Source: Terriglobus tenax
GTDB lineage: Bacteria > Acidobacteriota > Terriglobia > Terriglobales > Acidobacteriaceae
DNA: 64,000 nucleotides
Direction: 5' to 3'
NCBI RefSeq assembly: GCF_025685395.1
Contig: NZ_JAGSYA010000003.1
Location: forward strand, 806,001-870,000
Positions 40,144 through 50,927 of this stretch are shown here, one piece after another. Within the stretch, counting starts at the first letter, position 1. Every line of letters begins with the position of its first letter. The notes beneath the pieces were generated by a model. It made no database searches. It had not been told where the DNA came from and was given only the letters and a program-made list of their open reading frames with translations. The position numbers and the translations under genes were made by a program.

Positions 40144-41919
40144 GTGAACCTGACCTTCATTGACTGGCTGATCATGCTGGTCTATTTCGTTTTCGTGCTG
40201 GGCATCGGCGTAACGCTGAAGCGCTACATGCGCACCAGTAACGATTTTTTCCTTGCCGGCCGGTCCATTCCGGCCTGGATCTGCGGCCTGGCCTTTATTT
40301 CCGCCAATTTAGGCGCACAGGAAGTCATCGGCATGGGCGCCTCCGGCGCCAAGTACGGCATCGCCACCAGCCACTTTTACTGGATTGGCGCCGTCCCGGC
40401 CATGGTTTTTGTCGGCATCTTTATGATGCCGTTTTATTACGGCTCCAAGGCCCGGTCGGTGCCGGAGTATCTGCGGATGCGCTTCGATGAGAAGACGCGC
40501 GCCGTCAACGCCTTCAGCTTTGCCATCATGACGGTCTTCAGCTCCGGCATTTCCATGTACGCCATGGCGTTGCTGATCCAGACGCTGGGCCTGTTCAAGG
40601 GCATCATTCCGGACCCGTATATCTTCCATGTCTCGGTGCTGCTGAGTGCGGTCATCGTCCTGGCGTACATCTTCCTGGGCGGGTTGACCTCGGCTATCTA
40701 TAACGAGGTACTGCAGTTCTTCCTGATTGTGGCCGGCTTCGCGCCGCTGGTCTGGGTAGGGCTGAAGAACGTCGGCGGCTGGGCGGGGATCCAGAAAAAC
40801 CTTCCCGGACCGATGACACACTCATGGCAGGGCATGACGCATGCCAACACCAATCCACTTGGCGTGGAGTGGTTCGGCCTGGTCATGGGCCTGGGCTTCG
40901 TGCTGAGCTTCGGCTACTGGTGCACGGACTTCCTGGTGGTACAGCGTGCCATGGCAGCCAACTCGGAAGAGAGCGCCCGCCGCGTGCCGCTGATCGCCTC
41001 CATTCCCAAGATGTTCTTCCCGTTCCTGGTCATCCTGCCGGGCCTGATCGCTGTCAGCGTTCCTGCGGTGCAGAACGCGGCGGCTACCCACATGGCGGGA
41101 ACCAGCGCCTCGGGCTCAACCCTTGGCATTATTCCGCAGAAGGTGAACCCGGTCAGCGGAGCTCCCATGGTGGACGACGCGGGCAAGCCGGTCTACAACT
41201 ACGACCTGGCGATTCCCGCGCTTCTGCTGCACTACTTTCCCTCGGGCATTCTCGGCCTGGGACTCACGGCGCTGCTGGCCAGCTTCATGTCCGGCATGGC
41301 GGGCAATGTGACGGCCTTCAATACCGTCTGGACCTATGACATCTACCAGAGCTACATCAAGAAAAACGGGACAGATGCCCATTACCTGATGATGGGGAGA
41401 CTGGCGACGGTGGGCGGCATCATCCTGTCGATCGGCGCGGCTTATGCGGCCACCAGCTTTAACAACATCATGGACGCCCTGCAGCTGGTCTTCAGCTTCG
41501 TGAATGCTCCGCTGTTTGCCACCTTCCTGCTGGGCATGTTCTGGAAGCGCACTACCGGCCACGGAGCCTTCAGCGGCCTGATCCTGGGCACCGGTGCAGC
41601 CCTGCTGCACCATGGGCTTACTCTGCCGCAGGACGCTGTTCCCGGACTGCACGGAGCATGGATCACGCTGGTGCACACCTATCCCAGCGACATGGCGCAG
41701 AACTTCTGGACGGCTATCTTCGCCTTCTCAGTGAACCTGGTCGTGACCGTTGCCGTCAGCCTGGTGACCAAACCACGGCCGGAGACCGAACTGGTAGGCC
41801 TGGTTTACTCGCTGACACCCAAGCCGATTGAAGAGCATCTTTCCTGGTGGCAGAAACCCGGCACGCTGGCCATCGCCGTGCTGGCCATTCTGGTCATCCT
41901 CAACCTGGTGTTTGCATAA
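40144..41919 (+). CDS. Sodium/solute symporter (SSS family)
   Basis: Membrane protein of 591 residues with about thirteen to fourteen helices. SSS landmarks are RTSNDFFLAGRSIPAWICGLAFISANLGAQEVIGMGASGAKYG near the start, FIFLGGLTSAIYNEVLQFFLI in the middle, and the GLGLTALLASFMSGMAGNVTAFNTVWTYDIYQ signature region. This is the SGLT/sialic acid/sugar-like branch; an extended loop (AGTSASGSTLGIIPQKVNPV) lies near 320-345. It imports an organic solute with Na+; the solute is not identifiable. The start is GTG 40144. The next small membrane gene follows after 12 bases. Confidence 0.88.
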   Translation: MNLTFIDWLIMLVYFVFVLGIGVTLKRYMRTSNDFFLAGRSIPAWICGLAFISANLGAQEVIGMGASGAKYGIATSHFYWIGAVPAMVFVGIFMMPFYYGSKARSVPEYLRMRFDEKTRAVNAFSFAIMTVFSSGISMYAMALLIQTLGLFKGIIPDPYIFHVSVLLSAVIVLAYIFLGGLTSAIYNEVLQFFLIVAGFAPLVWVGLKNVGGWAGIQKNLPGPMTHSWQGMTHANTNPLGVEWFGLVMGLGFVLSFGYWCTDFLVVQRAMAANSEESARRVPLIASIPKMFFPFLVILPGLIAVSVPAVQNAAATHMAGTSASGSTLGIIPQKVNPVSGAPMVDDAGKPVYNYDLAIPALLLHYFPSGILGLGLTALLASFMSGMAGNVTAFNTVWTYDIYQSYIKKNGTDAHYLMMGRLATVGGIILSIGAAYAATSFNNIMDALQLVFSFVNAPLFATFLLGMFWKRTTGHGAFSGLILGTGAALLHHGLTLPQDAVPGLHGAWITLVHTYPSDMAQNFWTAIFAFSVNLVVTVAVSLVTKPRPETELVGLVYSLTPKPIEEHLSWWQKPGTLAIAVLAILVILNLVFA

Positions 41920-41931
41920 GGAGACGCGCTC

Positions 41932-42180
41932 ATGGGACTTGATATTCGCTTTCCGCTTGGCTTGATGTTCCTGGTGACCGGCGGCCTGATGACCGTCTAC
42001 GGCTTCTTCACGCGCGGTTCGGCCATCTACCAGAAGTCGCTGGGTGACAACCTGAACCTGCAGTGGGGGCTGGTCATGTTCGTCTTCGGCGCAGTGATGC
42101 TGTACTTCGGCAAGCGTCAGAGCTGGAAGAACGACCCGGTAAATCCGCGCCCGTGGGAGCGGCCTGGATATCCGCGGTAG
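41932..42180 (+). CDS. Small two-TM membrane protein paired with the SSS symporter
   Basis: Protein of 82 residues with two membrane helices (PLGLMFLVTGGLMTVYGFF and WGLVMFVFGAVMLYFG) and a proline-rich tail (NDPVNPRPWERPGYPR). AAGGAG stands 7 bases before the ATG. Its position right behind the symporter suggests a small partner or stabiliser of it; no family name can be given. Confidence 0.75.
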   Translation: MGLDIRFPLGLMFLVTGGLMTVYGFFTRGSAIYQKSLGDNLNLQWGLVMFVFGAVMLYFGKRQSWKNDPVNPRPWERPGYPR

Positions 42181-42327
42181 AAGGTATTTGCAAATTAATC
42201 GTTGCAGGTCATAAGGATGCGCACGGGAGAATGATGTTTCCTCCGCCAGGGCTGCGCTTTCATAACTTGCAATGTTCAACTTTTAACAGCCTCTCTCCTT
42301 CCACAGCCCGCTTGCGATAATGAAGGC

Positions 42328-44790
42328 ATGAAGCAACGCCAGATCGAGCAATATGAGATCGTCCGGAAGCTGGGAGCGGGCGGCTCCGGCGTCGTGTATC
42401 TCTCCACAGACACGCTGCTGCAGCGTCCGGTCGTTCTCAAGCTCATCAAGCGCGGCGCTCTGACTGCGGAGCAGATCCGATCGACGGTTTTGCGCGAGGC
42501 ACGTCTGGCCTCCGCCATCGACCATCCCAACGTCTGCGCCATCTATGACACCGGCGAAATTGACGATGAAGCCTTCATCGTCATGCAGTACATCCCCGGC
42601 AAGAGCCTGGACAAGGTGATCTCCGAGGGCCCGGCCAGCCTGCAACTGATTCTTTCCGCCGGTATGCAGATGGCCGACGGTCTGGCCGCTGCGCACGCGC
42701 TCGGCATCTTCCATCGCGACCTGAAGCCCGCCAACGTCATGCTGACCGACGGTGGCCTGATCAAGATCCTGGACTTCGGCCTGGCGCGGCGGCTTTCTGC
42801 CGATGACATGCATTTTGATCCGGTCAAACCCGGCGATAAACGCGATGTGAATGCGCCGGCTGGTCCCACCTATACCGCGCGCGGCGGAACCGTCGCCTAC
42901 ATGGCGCCGGAGCAGTTCGTCACCGGCCAGTCCAGTGTGCAGAGCGATATCTTCGCCCTCGGACTCATCCTGTATGAGCTTGCCGCCGGACGCCATCCGT
43001 TCCATCGGCCGGATGCGCCGGAGTTCCAATCCATCCGGGCCATCCAGTTCTCTGATCCGCCGCCTCTCCGCGAGATTGCGCCATCGTTGCCGCAGGAGCT
43101 TGAGAGCGTGATTCTGCGCTGCCTGGAGAAGCAGCCCTCGGCGCGTTTTGCCTCCGCCGTGGAACTGCGCGAGAGCCTGAAGACCATCCTGACCACCATG
43201 CAGCTTGAGGCCGTCGTGGTGCCGGGCGGCAACCTGCTGGCGCGTGCCATTGAAACGCCGCAGGAAGAGGAGAAGAGGTCGACCGGCATCCTCTCCATGC
43301 TGGCGGAGCGTTTCCGTGACAGCGCGGAGAACCATCCGAAAGAGAACTCGATCGTGGTTCTGCCTTTTGTCAGCTTCGCCCCGGCAGGCGATGTCTCGCC
43401 GCTGTACGGCCATGCTTTGGCTGATGCGATCTCGGCCCGCCTGGCGCGTATCTCCGGCCTTGTGGTGCGGCCGACCAGCGCCCTGATGAACGTGCCTGTC
43501 CACCAGCTTGACCCGTTGGCCATTGGCCGCAAGCTGCTGGTGCAGTTTGTGCTGGCGGGTAACTTCCTCCGCTCGGACAAGGGCTTTGACATGAACTGGC
43601 AGCTGCTGGATGTCGCCGGGCAGAGCGTACTTGCCGGCGGCGCCATCAGTGTGGCCTCGTTTGACCTGGTGGCCGTGCAGACTGAGATCTCAAACGAGGT
43701 CTTTGCATCGCTGCAGGGATTCGGCGGATTGAAGCGTCAGCGCAACACCGCTGCTCCGGTTGCTCCCATGAGCGACGAGACCTCGGAGGACTACCTGCAG
43801 GGCCGCGCCATCCTCTCCACGTTCATGCAGAGCACCGGCTCGCGCGACGACCTGGACCGTGCCCTGGTGCTGCTGGAAGGCGTGGTCAAGCGCAATCCGA
43901 ACTTTGCCGCAGGCTGGAGCGGACTGGGCATCGCGCAACTGCAGTACGCCCGCCACGGGCTCGGCGGACAGATACACCTGCTGGAGGCGCGCCGCGCCTT
44001 TGACAAGGCCCTGACGCTCGACCCCGGCTCTACCGAGGCGAACCTTTACCGTGTCTACATGCTGCTGTCGCGCGGTGAGAAGGAGAGCGTCCGTCACGGC
44101 ATTGAAAACCTGCTGCAGACGGCTGGCAATGAGTGGAACGTCCACACGATTGCCGGCATTACGCTGCGGCTGGACGGCATGTACGAAGAGGCGCTGAGCC
44201 AGTTTTCGACCGCGCTGCGACTGAATCCCTCCGGCGCACCCAATGTCTACAACCACCGCGCCCGCGTCTACCAGTACCAGAACCAGTTGGAGCTGGCGGG
44301 GGATGAGATCCAGAAGGGGTTGACCCTGCAGCCGGACCACGCCCTTCTGCGCATCACGCAGGGCTACCAGCTCATGCGTCAGGGGGAGTTGCAGAAAGCA
44401 GTCGAGACCATGGAGTCGGTTGTCGCCGACGATCCATCCCTGCGTATCATTTCGCCCACCATCGCCATGTGCTACGTTCAGCTCGGCGACCGCGAGAAGG
44501 CGTCGACCTTCATTCTGGATGAGACGCTGTCGGCCGCCGAAGCGGATTCCGAGATGGCCTACCGCCTGGCTACCTACTTCGCCGTGGAAGGCGACGAGAG
44601 CGAAGCTCTGCACTGGCTGCGCCGCGCCATTTACCTGGGCAATGAGAACTACCCGTGGTTCTCCATCAACCCGGCCTGGAGCAAGCTGCGCGGTCATTCC
44701 GACTTTGAGCGGATTCTGGAAGACCTGAAGAAGAGCTTCCGCAAAAACCAGAAGAACTGGAAGCGGCTGCTGAGTAACGTACGGAATTAG
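42328..44790 (+). CDS. Eukaryote-like Ser/Thr protein kinase with TPR region
   Basis: Protein of 820 residues. The kinase domain (about 9-285) has the glycine loop LGAGGSGVVYLS, ATP-binding K38, catalytic HRDLKPANV (D131), DFG (149-151) and APEQ. There follows a region that resembles a TolB-like or adenylate-cyclase-associated domain (about 340-480; IVVLPFVSFAPAGDVSPLYGHALADAISARLARI), then a run of TPR-like helical repeats (about 490-790; NPNFAAGWSGLGIAQLQYA, NPSGAPNVYNHRARVYQYQ). I see no membrane helix, unlike many bacterial STKs, so it is probably cytoplasmic. Acidobacteria are rich in such kinases; substrates are unknown. Confidence 0.88.
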   Translation: MKQRQIEQYEIVRKLGAGGSGVVYLSTDTLLQRPVVLKLIKRGALTAEQIRSTVLREARLASAIDHPNVCAIYDTGEIDDEAFIVMQYIPGKSLDKVISEGPASLQLILSAGMQMADGLAAAHALGIFHRDLKPANVMLTDGGLIKILDFGLARRLSADDMHFDPVKPGDKRDVNAPAGPTYTARGGTVAYMAPEQFVTGQSSVQSDIFALGLILYELAAGRHPFHRPDAPEFQSIRAIQFSDPPPLREIAPSLPQELESVILRCLEKQPSARFASAVELRESLKTILTTMQLEAVVVPGGNLLARAIETPQEEEKRSTGILSMLAERFRDSAENHPKENSIVVLPFVSFAPAGDVSPLYGHALADAISARLARISGLVVRPTSALMNVPVHQLDPLAIGRKLLVQFVLAGNFLRSDKGFDMNWQLLDVAGQSVLAGGAISVASFDLVAVQTEISNEVFASLQGFGGLKRQRNTAAPVAPMSDETSEDYLQGRAILSTFMQSTGSRDDLDRALVLLEGVVKRNPNFAAGWSGLGIAQLQYARHGLGGQIHLLEARRAFDKALTLDPGSTEANLYRVYMLLSRGEKESVRHGIENLLQTAGNEWNVHTIAGITLRLDGMYEEALSQFSTALRLNPSGAPNVYNHRARVYQYQNQLELAGDEIQKGLTLQPDHALLRITQGYQLMRQGELQKAVETMESVVADDPSLRIISPTIAMCYVQLGDREKASTFILDETLSAAEADSEMAYRLATYFAVEGDESEALHWLRRAIYLGNENYPWFSINPAWSKLRGHSDFERILEDLKKSFRKNQKNWKRLLSNVRN

Positions 44791-44814
44791 CTGCGCCGCG
44801 GAATGACAAAGCAG

Positions 44815-44842
44815 GAAGGGCCGGGATCTCTCCCGGCCCTTC
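44815..44842. terminator. Bidirectional intrinsic terminator
   Basis: A perfect 12-bp stem, GAAGGGCCGGGA (44815-44826) with TCCCGGCCCTTC (44831-44842) and loop TCTC, followed on the + strand by GCTTTTCC. It lies between the convergent kinase gene and the glycine-zipper gene. Confidence 0.8.
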
Positions 44843-44870
44843 GCTTTTCCTTACAACTGATAACTGAGAA

Positions 44871-45755
44871 CTAATTGTGCAGAGGCGTGGTCATCATCGG
44901 CACGCTCAGCGCGAAGTCGATAGTGGAGTCCTTGACCAGTGTGAGCTGGCGGTCCTGCTTGAGCCATACGGCGGTGGAGGCTGCTGCTCCAACACCTGCG
45001 CCGACCACGGCTCCTACGCCGCCGCCCAGCATTGCTCCGGCAGCGGTGGCGCCGCCTGTGGTCAGGGCCATGGCAGCCAGGGTGCCCTTGGCGTGGTCGC
45101 GGCGGACGATGTTGCCTTCGCTGCCAATACGGGTCGTGTCGAGCTGGTCCGTATCAATCACCTGCGCGTGCAGCACGAAGTGCGTGCCGTCGGGCAGATT
45201 GATCTGCTGCGGCTCCAGGTGAATCAGGGCTGCTCCTCGGATGCGCTTGCCGCCACGGACCTCGGTAACGCGGCCGACCATCTCGGCGCCGGCGGGAATG
45301 ACAACGCGGCCATCGCGGGTGACGTCCTGTGCCAGGCGGGCGTGGAACGGCGCGCCGAGCGGCGTGTTGATGGTCGAAATTTCATCCTCAAGATGCACGC
45401 GGATCACCGTGCCCTGGGGCAGCTCTCCCTTGGGAGAAGGAACATAGGTGACCACGCCGCTGTCAGGGTCGGCGTCGGGGTGCGATTTCAGCTCCGCAAT
45501 GCGGGTGGGCTCGGGCGTCGCAGCCGGTGGCGGAGGCACAGCCGCGGCGGGCACCACGGCAGCCGGTGCGGGGGCCGGCTGTTCCACACCCAAGGCCGGA
45601 GGCACGGAGGCCATCGGCTTGGCTGCGCTGGGCTTCTGTGGCGCGTCCTGCGTGTAGTCCTCCCTGGGAGGAACGGAGACCCCGTTCTGCTGTGCGAACA
45701 CCGGCGCAATGGTCAACAGCAGGGCAGCGGCGGATACAGAGTGTTTGACAGACAT
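44871..45755 (-). CDS. Exported protein with glycine-zipper segment, unknown function
   Basis: Protein of 294 residues: signal peptide (MSVKHSVSAAALLLTIAPVFAQQ), a Pro/Ala-rich linker (about 35-85), a beta-rich region (about 95-205; PQGTVIRVHLEDEISTINTPLG, RDGRVVIPAGAEMVGRVTEV) similar to VirB10/TrbI-type beta strands, and a glycine-zipper hydrophobic segment (ATAAGAMLGGGVGAVVGAGVG) that could enter a membrane. ATG 45755 has GAGG upstream; a longer in-frame start exists at 45782. No conjugation genes are nearby, so a stand-alone envelope role is likely. Confidence 0.72.
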   Translation of the reverse strand: MSVKHSVSAAALLLTIAPVFAQQNGVSVPPREDYTQDAPQKPSAAKPMASVPPALGVEQPAPAPAAVVPAAAVPPPPAATPEPTRIAELKSHPDADPDSGVVTYVPSPKGELPQGTVIRVHLEDEISTINTPLGAPFHARLAQDVTRDGRVVIPAGAEMVGRVTEVRGGKRIRGAALIHLEPQQINLPDGTHFVLHAQVIDTDQLDTTRIGSEGNIVRRDHAKGTLAAMALTTGGATAAGAMLGGGVGAVVGAGVGAAASTAVWLKQDRQLTLVKDSTIDFALSVPMMTTPLHN

Positions 45756-47372
<1,617 letters not shown>

Positions 47373-47399
47373 GCCGCAAGAACCATCAAGGGACCGTGG

Positions 47400-47954
47400 A
47401 TGTTTGCCAGACTCTCCATTGCTGTTTTGTGCGGCGCTTGCAGCCTGAGCGCCGCCGCGCAAACATCCGCGGTGCCTCCGCCTCCTGTTGCACCCACCGC
47501 TGAGGTGCACATACGGCCCGCGCACCCGGCTACCGAAGCGCAGATCCGGGAATACTTCGCGCTGACCCACCTGGACCAGTCCATGAAGACCCTGATGACG
47601 CAGATGGTCAGCACCTACCGTGCGACCTCCGCGCCGTATTTCCCGGAGAGCTTCTGGGAAGACATGAACAGGACTCTTGGCAGCTTCGACTTCCTTGGCA
47701 AGCTGGTTCCGGTCTACCAGGAGTACATCTCGGAAGACGATCTGGGGACTGTGATCGCGTTCTACAAGACCACGGCCGGCCGGCATCTTCTGGAGGCTCA
47801 GCCCCTGATGATGGCGGAGACCCAGAAGCGCTTCCGTGAGATGGGGCAGCAGCTTGGCCTGGAAGTGGCGATGCGGCACAAGGACGAGATTGCCGCTGCC
47901 CAGAAAAAATACGAAGAAGAGATTGCCGCCAGGCAGAACAGCTCGAAGAAGTAG
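47400..47954 (+). CDS. DUF2059 domain-containing exported protein
   Basis: Protein of 184 residues with a signal peptide (MFARLSIAVLCGACSLSAAAQ) and the DUF2059 core: EAQIREYFALTHLDQSMKTLMTQM, then LVPVYQEYISEDDLGTVIAFYKTTAGRHLLEAQPLMMAE. The domain is all helical and its role is unknown; the end (KKYEEEIAARQNSSKK) is strongly charged. It follows enolase by 27 bases on the same strand and may share its transcript. Confidence 0.82.
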   Translation: MFARLSIAVLCGACSLSAAAQTSAVPPPPVAPTAEVHIRPAHPATEAQIREYFALTHLDQSMKTLMTQMVSTYRATSAPYFPESFWEDMNRTLGSFDFLGKLVPVYQEYISEDDLGTVIAFYKTTAGRHLLEAQPLMMAETQKRFREMGQQLGLEVAMRHKDEIAAAQKKYEEEIAARQNSSKK

Positions 47955-47957
47955 CCG

Positions 47958-49127
47958 CTACGAGATTCCCGCCGTATCCAGCTCTGCCACCTCTGCCCCG
48001 GAGCGTCCGGTCAGACGGTGCCACAGCTTTACCGGCCAGTGCGGGTCCATGCAGGGACGTTCAATCAGCACAAAGTAGGTGATGCACAGCAGCAGTACCG
48101 GTGGCGTCAGCACCAGTACCTGCGTGCTCAGGTTTGCGACGTAGTCGTCAAAGACCACCAGCCGGCGCGTCACCTTGAAGAGCACTGCGACCAGGACCAG
48201 GTGCATCAGGTAGATGCTGTAGCACATGCCGCCCAGCACGGCGACCCACTCCAGCCGCATGATCTTGCGGAAGACCATGCTCTTGAGCGCGGCCAGGCAC
48301 AGGAAGGGAAGCAGCAACGGCAGTGCGATATGGGCATAGAGCGCGTCATGCGGAAGTTCATACATTGCCGCCAGCACCAGAACGGCAATGGCATCCCAGC
48401 GCAGCGACTCGCGAAGCCCGGCCAGGTCCAGCACGTAAATGTCAGCCAGCAGAAGCCCTGCCAGGAAGTACTGTACATAGTAGGCAATGCTGATGCGGCC
48501 GCGTGCGCTGAGCAGAACAGGCCCCTGCAGCAGGCCGATGCCCAGGATGGCCAGGGCCAGCAGGGTACGCCGCAGATGTTTTCCCGGGATACGGAAGACC
48601 TGCATGAACAGCGGCGCCAGCAGGTAGAACTGGATCTCCACCTCCAGGCTCCAGGTCACCATGTTGACCGGGCTGATGTCGGCATAGATCAGGTTGTGCA
48701 GGTAGAAGAGGCTGGCCAGCGCATGCCGCAGAAAGTCAGCCGTAATGCCGTGGCTGTACACGCCAAACAGTACGGTAAACAGGATGACGGACAGAATATA
48801 AGGCGGTTCAAGCCGTGTGACACGGCGCAGGTAGAACTTCCGCAGGGAAACCGGCTTCTCCCGCGCCAGAAGGTGCCGCGCAAAGGGCAGCGCCAGGATA
48901 AAGCCGCTGATGACAAAAAACAGCCGCACGCCACGGTCGAAGTTGCTGATGATCCAGGTCAATGCGCTGTAGCGCGACTGAATGGCCACCGGATGCCCGG
49001 CCCGCGCTACGGTCTCTCCGGCAATATGGAACAGGTAGACCGAGGCGATGGCGATAAAACGCAGGCCATCAATCTCCGGTATCCACTTTCCATCGCGGGT
49101 AATGCGGCGAAGCTGCGGTAATTTCAT
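47958..49127 (-). CDS. Acyltransferase 3 family membrane protein (OafA/YrhL-like)
   Basis: Integral membrane O-acyltransferase of 389 residues with about ten helices. The family opening IPEIDGLRFIAIASVYLFHI carries the conserved Asp and the His after helix 1 (YLFH), and RGVRLFFVISGFILALPFARH is the R-x-x-FFxxSGF motif. Such enzymes acetylate or succinylate surface sugars. ATG 49127 starts the family motif; a longer in-frame extension to 49499 would overlap the divergent gpmI coding region and is rejected. It is divergent from gpmI with a 30-base gap. Confidence 0.88.
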   Translation of the reverse strand: MKLPQLRRITRDGKWIPEIDGLRFIAIASVYLFHIAGETVARAGHPVAIQSRYSALTWIISNFDRGVRLFFVISGFILALPFARHLLAREKPVSLRKFYLRRVTRLEPPYILSVILFTVLFGVYSHGITADFLRHALASLFYLHNLIYADISPVNMVTWSLEVEIQFYLLAPLFMQVFRIPGKHLRRTLLALAILGIGLLQGPVLLSARGRISIAYYVQYFLAGLLLADIYVLDLAGLRESLRWDAIAVLVLAAMYELPHDALYAHIALPLLLPFLCLAALKSMVFRKIMRLEWVAVLGGMCYSIYLMHLVLVAVLFKVTRRLVVFDDYVANLSTQVLVLTPPVLLLCITYFVLIERPCMDPHWPVKLWHRLTGRSGAEVAELDTAGIS

Positions 49128-49157
49128 GGTGGGCGCGCATAGTTTATAACGGGAAGT

Positions 49158-50771
49158 ATGGCCTCTCGCACCAATAAGCCGCTTGTCCTCACCATTCTGG
49201 ATGGTTGGGGTATCCGTCAGGAAACCAAAGGCAACGCCATTGCGCTTGCCCGTAAGCCCAACTACGACCGCCTGCTGGCGGAATATCCGAATACAACTAT
49301 CCGCGCCAGCGATCATTATGTGGGGTTGCCGGATGGACAGATGGGCAACTCCGAGGTGGGCCACCTGAACATCGGCGCCGGCCGCATTGTCCGCATGGAC
49401 ATCGTGCGCATTGACGAGGCCGTGACCAAGGGCGAGTTCTTCACCGATCCCACTCTGGTGAAGGCAATGCATGTGGCGGCCAATGGACGCGCGCTGCACC
49501 TGGTTGGCCTGCTGTCAGACGGCGGCGTGCACTCGCACCAGCGGCATTTGTATTCGCTGCTGAAGATGGCCGCGCAGCAGGGCGTGCAGAACGTCTACGT
49601 GCATGCCTTTATGGATGGCCGAGACACGATGCCCAGTTCCGGTGCGGGTTACCTGGAAGAGCTCTTCCAGAAGTTCCGCGAGTATGGCGTGGGCAAGCTG
49701 GCCTCCGTCAGCGGTCGTTATTTTGCCATGGACCGCGATCTGCGCTGGGAGCGCGAGGCCAAGGCCTTCAACGCCATGGTGAAGGGGCAGGCCGAGGGCG
49801 GAGCTTACGAAGATCCGGTTGCTCGTGTCCGCGAGGGCTATAACAACGGTGTGACGGACGAGTTTATTGAGCCCTTCGTCGTCACCGAGGGCGGCAAGCC
49901 GGTTGCGACGATCCAGGACGAAGATGCGGTCATCTGCTTCAACTACCGTGCCGACCGCGTCCGCCAGATCATCCGCGTTCTCGCTCGCAACTCGCACCTT
50001 ACGGCGAACGGTGGCCTGGAGCTGCCGAAGGCCGCTGAACTGGACCTTGAGATTCCGCGTCCTACCGTGCCGAAGAACCTGCACATCGTCACCATGACGC
50101 AGTATGACAAGAACTTCTCGCTGCCCATGTACCTGCTGCCGGAGAGCATGGACAACCTGCTGGCCAACGTGATGGGCAACGCAGAACTGCGTAACCTGCG
50201 CGTTGCCGAGACCGAAAAGTACGCGCACGTCACCTACTTCTTCAACGGCGGCATTGAAAAGCCGTTCGCCGGAGAAGAGCGCGAGATGGTGCAGTCGAAG
50301 AAGGTCGCAACCTACGACCTGGCTCCGGAGATGTCCGCCGAGGGCATTGCGGATGTGGTCGAGAAGGCTGTCAACGACACCGCCTTCGACGTGATCGTCG
50401 TCAACTTCGCGAACGCCGACATGGTGGGTCACTCCGGCAAGATCGAACCGACGGTCAAGGGTGTCGAGGTCGTCGATCACTGCCTGGGACGCCTTTACAA
50501 GGCCATCAAGGCACGCGAGGGCGCGTGGATCATCACCGCCGACCACGGCAACGCCGAAATGCTGATTGACCCGGTCACCGGCGGCCCGCACACGGCGCAC
50601 ACCACCAACCCTGTGCCGTTCATCCTGGTCACCGACCAGGGCAGGAAGATCGGCGTCCGCGAAGGCGGATCCCTGCGCGACATCTCCCCGACCATCCTCG
50701 GTCTGTTGGGCATTCCGCAGCCGAAGGAGATGACCGGCGGCGACATGCGTGTGCTGCCCAAGGCCGAGTAG
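49158..50771 (+). CDS. gpmI: 2,3-bisphosphoglycerate-independent phosphoglycerate mutase
   Basis: Enzyme of 537 residues interconverting 3- and 2-phosphoglycerate with two Mn2+ ions. Metal aspartate D15 is in ILDGWGIR; the phosphoserine S65 is in [16 protein letters not shown]; further metal sites are in [10 protein letters not shown] and ADHGNAEML. The order and length match the iPGM family. Enolase, which takes the next step, is 1.8 kb upstream on the same strand but separated by an opposed gene. A hairpin ends it. Confidence 0.96.
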   Translation: MASRTNKPLVLTILDGWGIRQETKGNAIALARKPNYDRLLAEYPNTTIRASDHYVGLPDGQMGNSEVGHLNIGAGRIVRMDIVRIDEAVTKGEFFTDPTLVKAMHVAANGRALHLVGLLSDGGVHSHQRHLYSLLKMAAQQGVQNVYVHAFMDGRDTMPSSGAGYLEELFQKFREYGVGKLASVSGRYFAMDRDLRWEREAKAFNAMVKGQAEGGAYEDPVARVREGYNNGVTDEFIEPFVVTEGGKPVATIQDEDAVICFNYRADRVRQIIRVLARNSHLTANGGLELPKAAELDLEIPRPTVPKNLHIVTMTQYDKNFSLPMYLLPESMDNLLANVMGNAELRNLRVAETEKYAHVTYFFNGGIEKPFAGEEREMVQSKKVATYDLAPEMSAEGIADVVEKAVNDTAFDVIVVNFANADMVGHSGKIEPTVKGVEVVDHCLGRLYKAIKAREGAWIITADHGNAEMLIDPVTGGPHTAHTTNPVPFILVTDQGRKIGVREGGSLRDISPTILGLLGIPQPKEMTGGDMRVLPKAE

Positions 50772-50826
50772 GTTCTGTTTGCGGGCCTACCGCTACTTTC
50801 GAGTGGAGGTAGGCCACGCCAGAACC
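50771..50826 (+). terminator. Probable terminator after gpmI
   Basis: Nested inverted repeats: an outer GGTTCTG (50771-50777) with CAGAACC (50820-50826) and an inner GCCTACC (50785-50791) with GGTAGGC (50808-50814). No T-run follows, so it may act as an RNA-end or Rho-type structure. Confidence 0.5.
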
Positions 50827-50927
50827 ACATAGATCTCTTCGGCAGTGCTTGCCGTTCTCGGGGCGCTGTTTTAGTCTCTGTTTGTCCCACTGAAAATCCT
50901 GACTCTCACAACAGTTGAGGTAGAGCC

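Noticed and set aside
39929-40147. Small open frame before the symporter
   Set aside because: No ribosome-binding site, no protein-like composition, and it overlaps the likely promoter of the symporter gene. The 39872-40143 interval shows no other feature.
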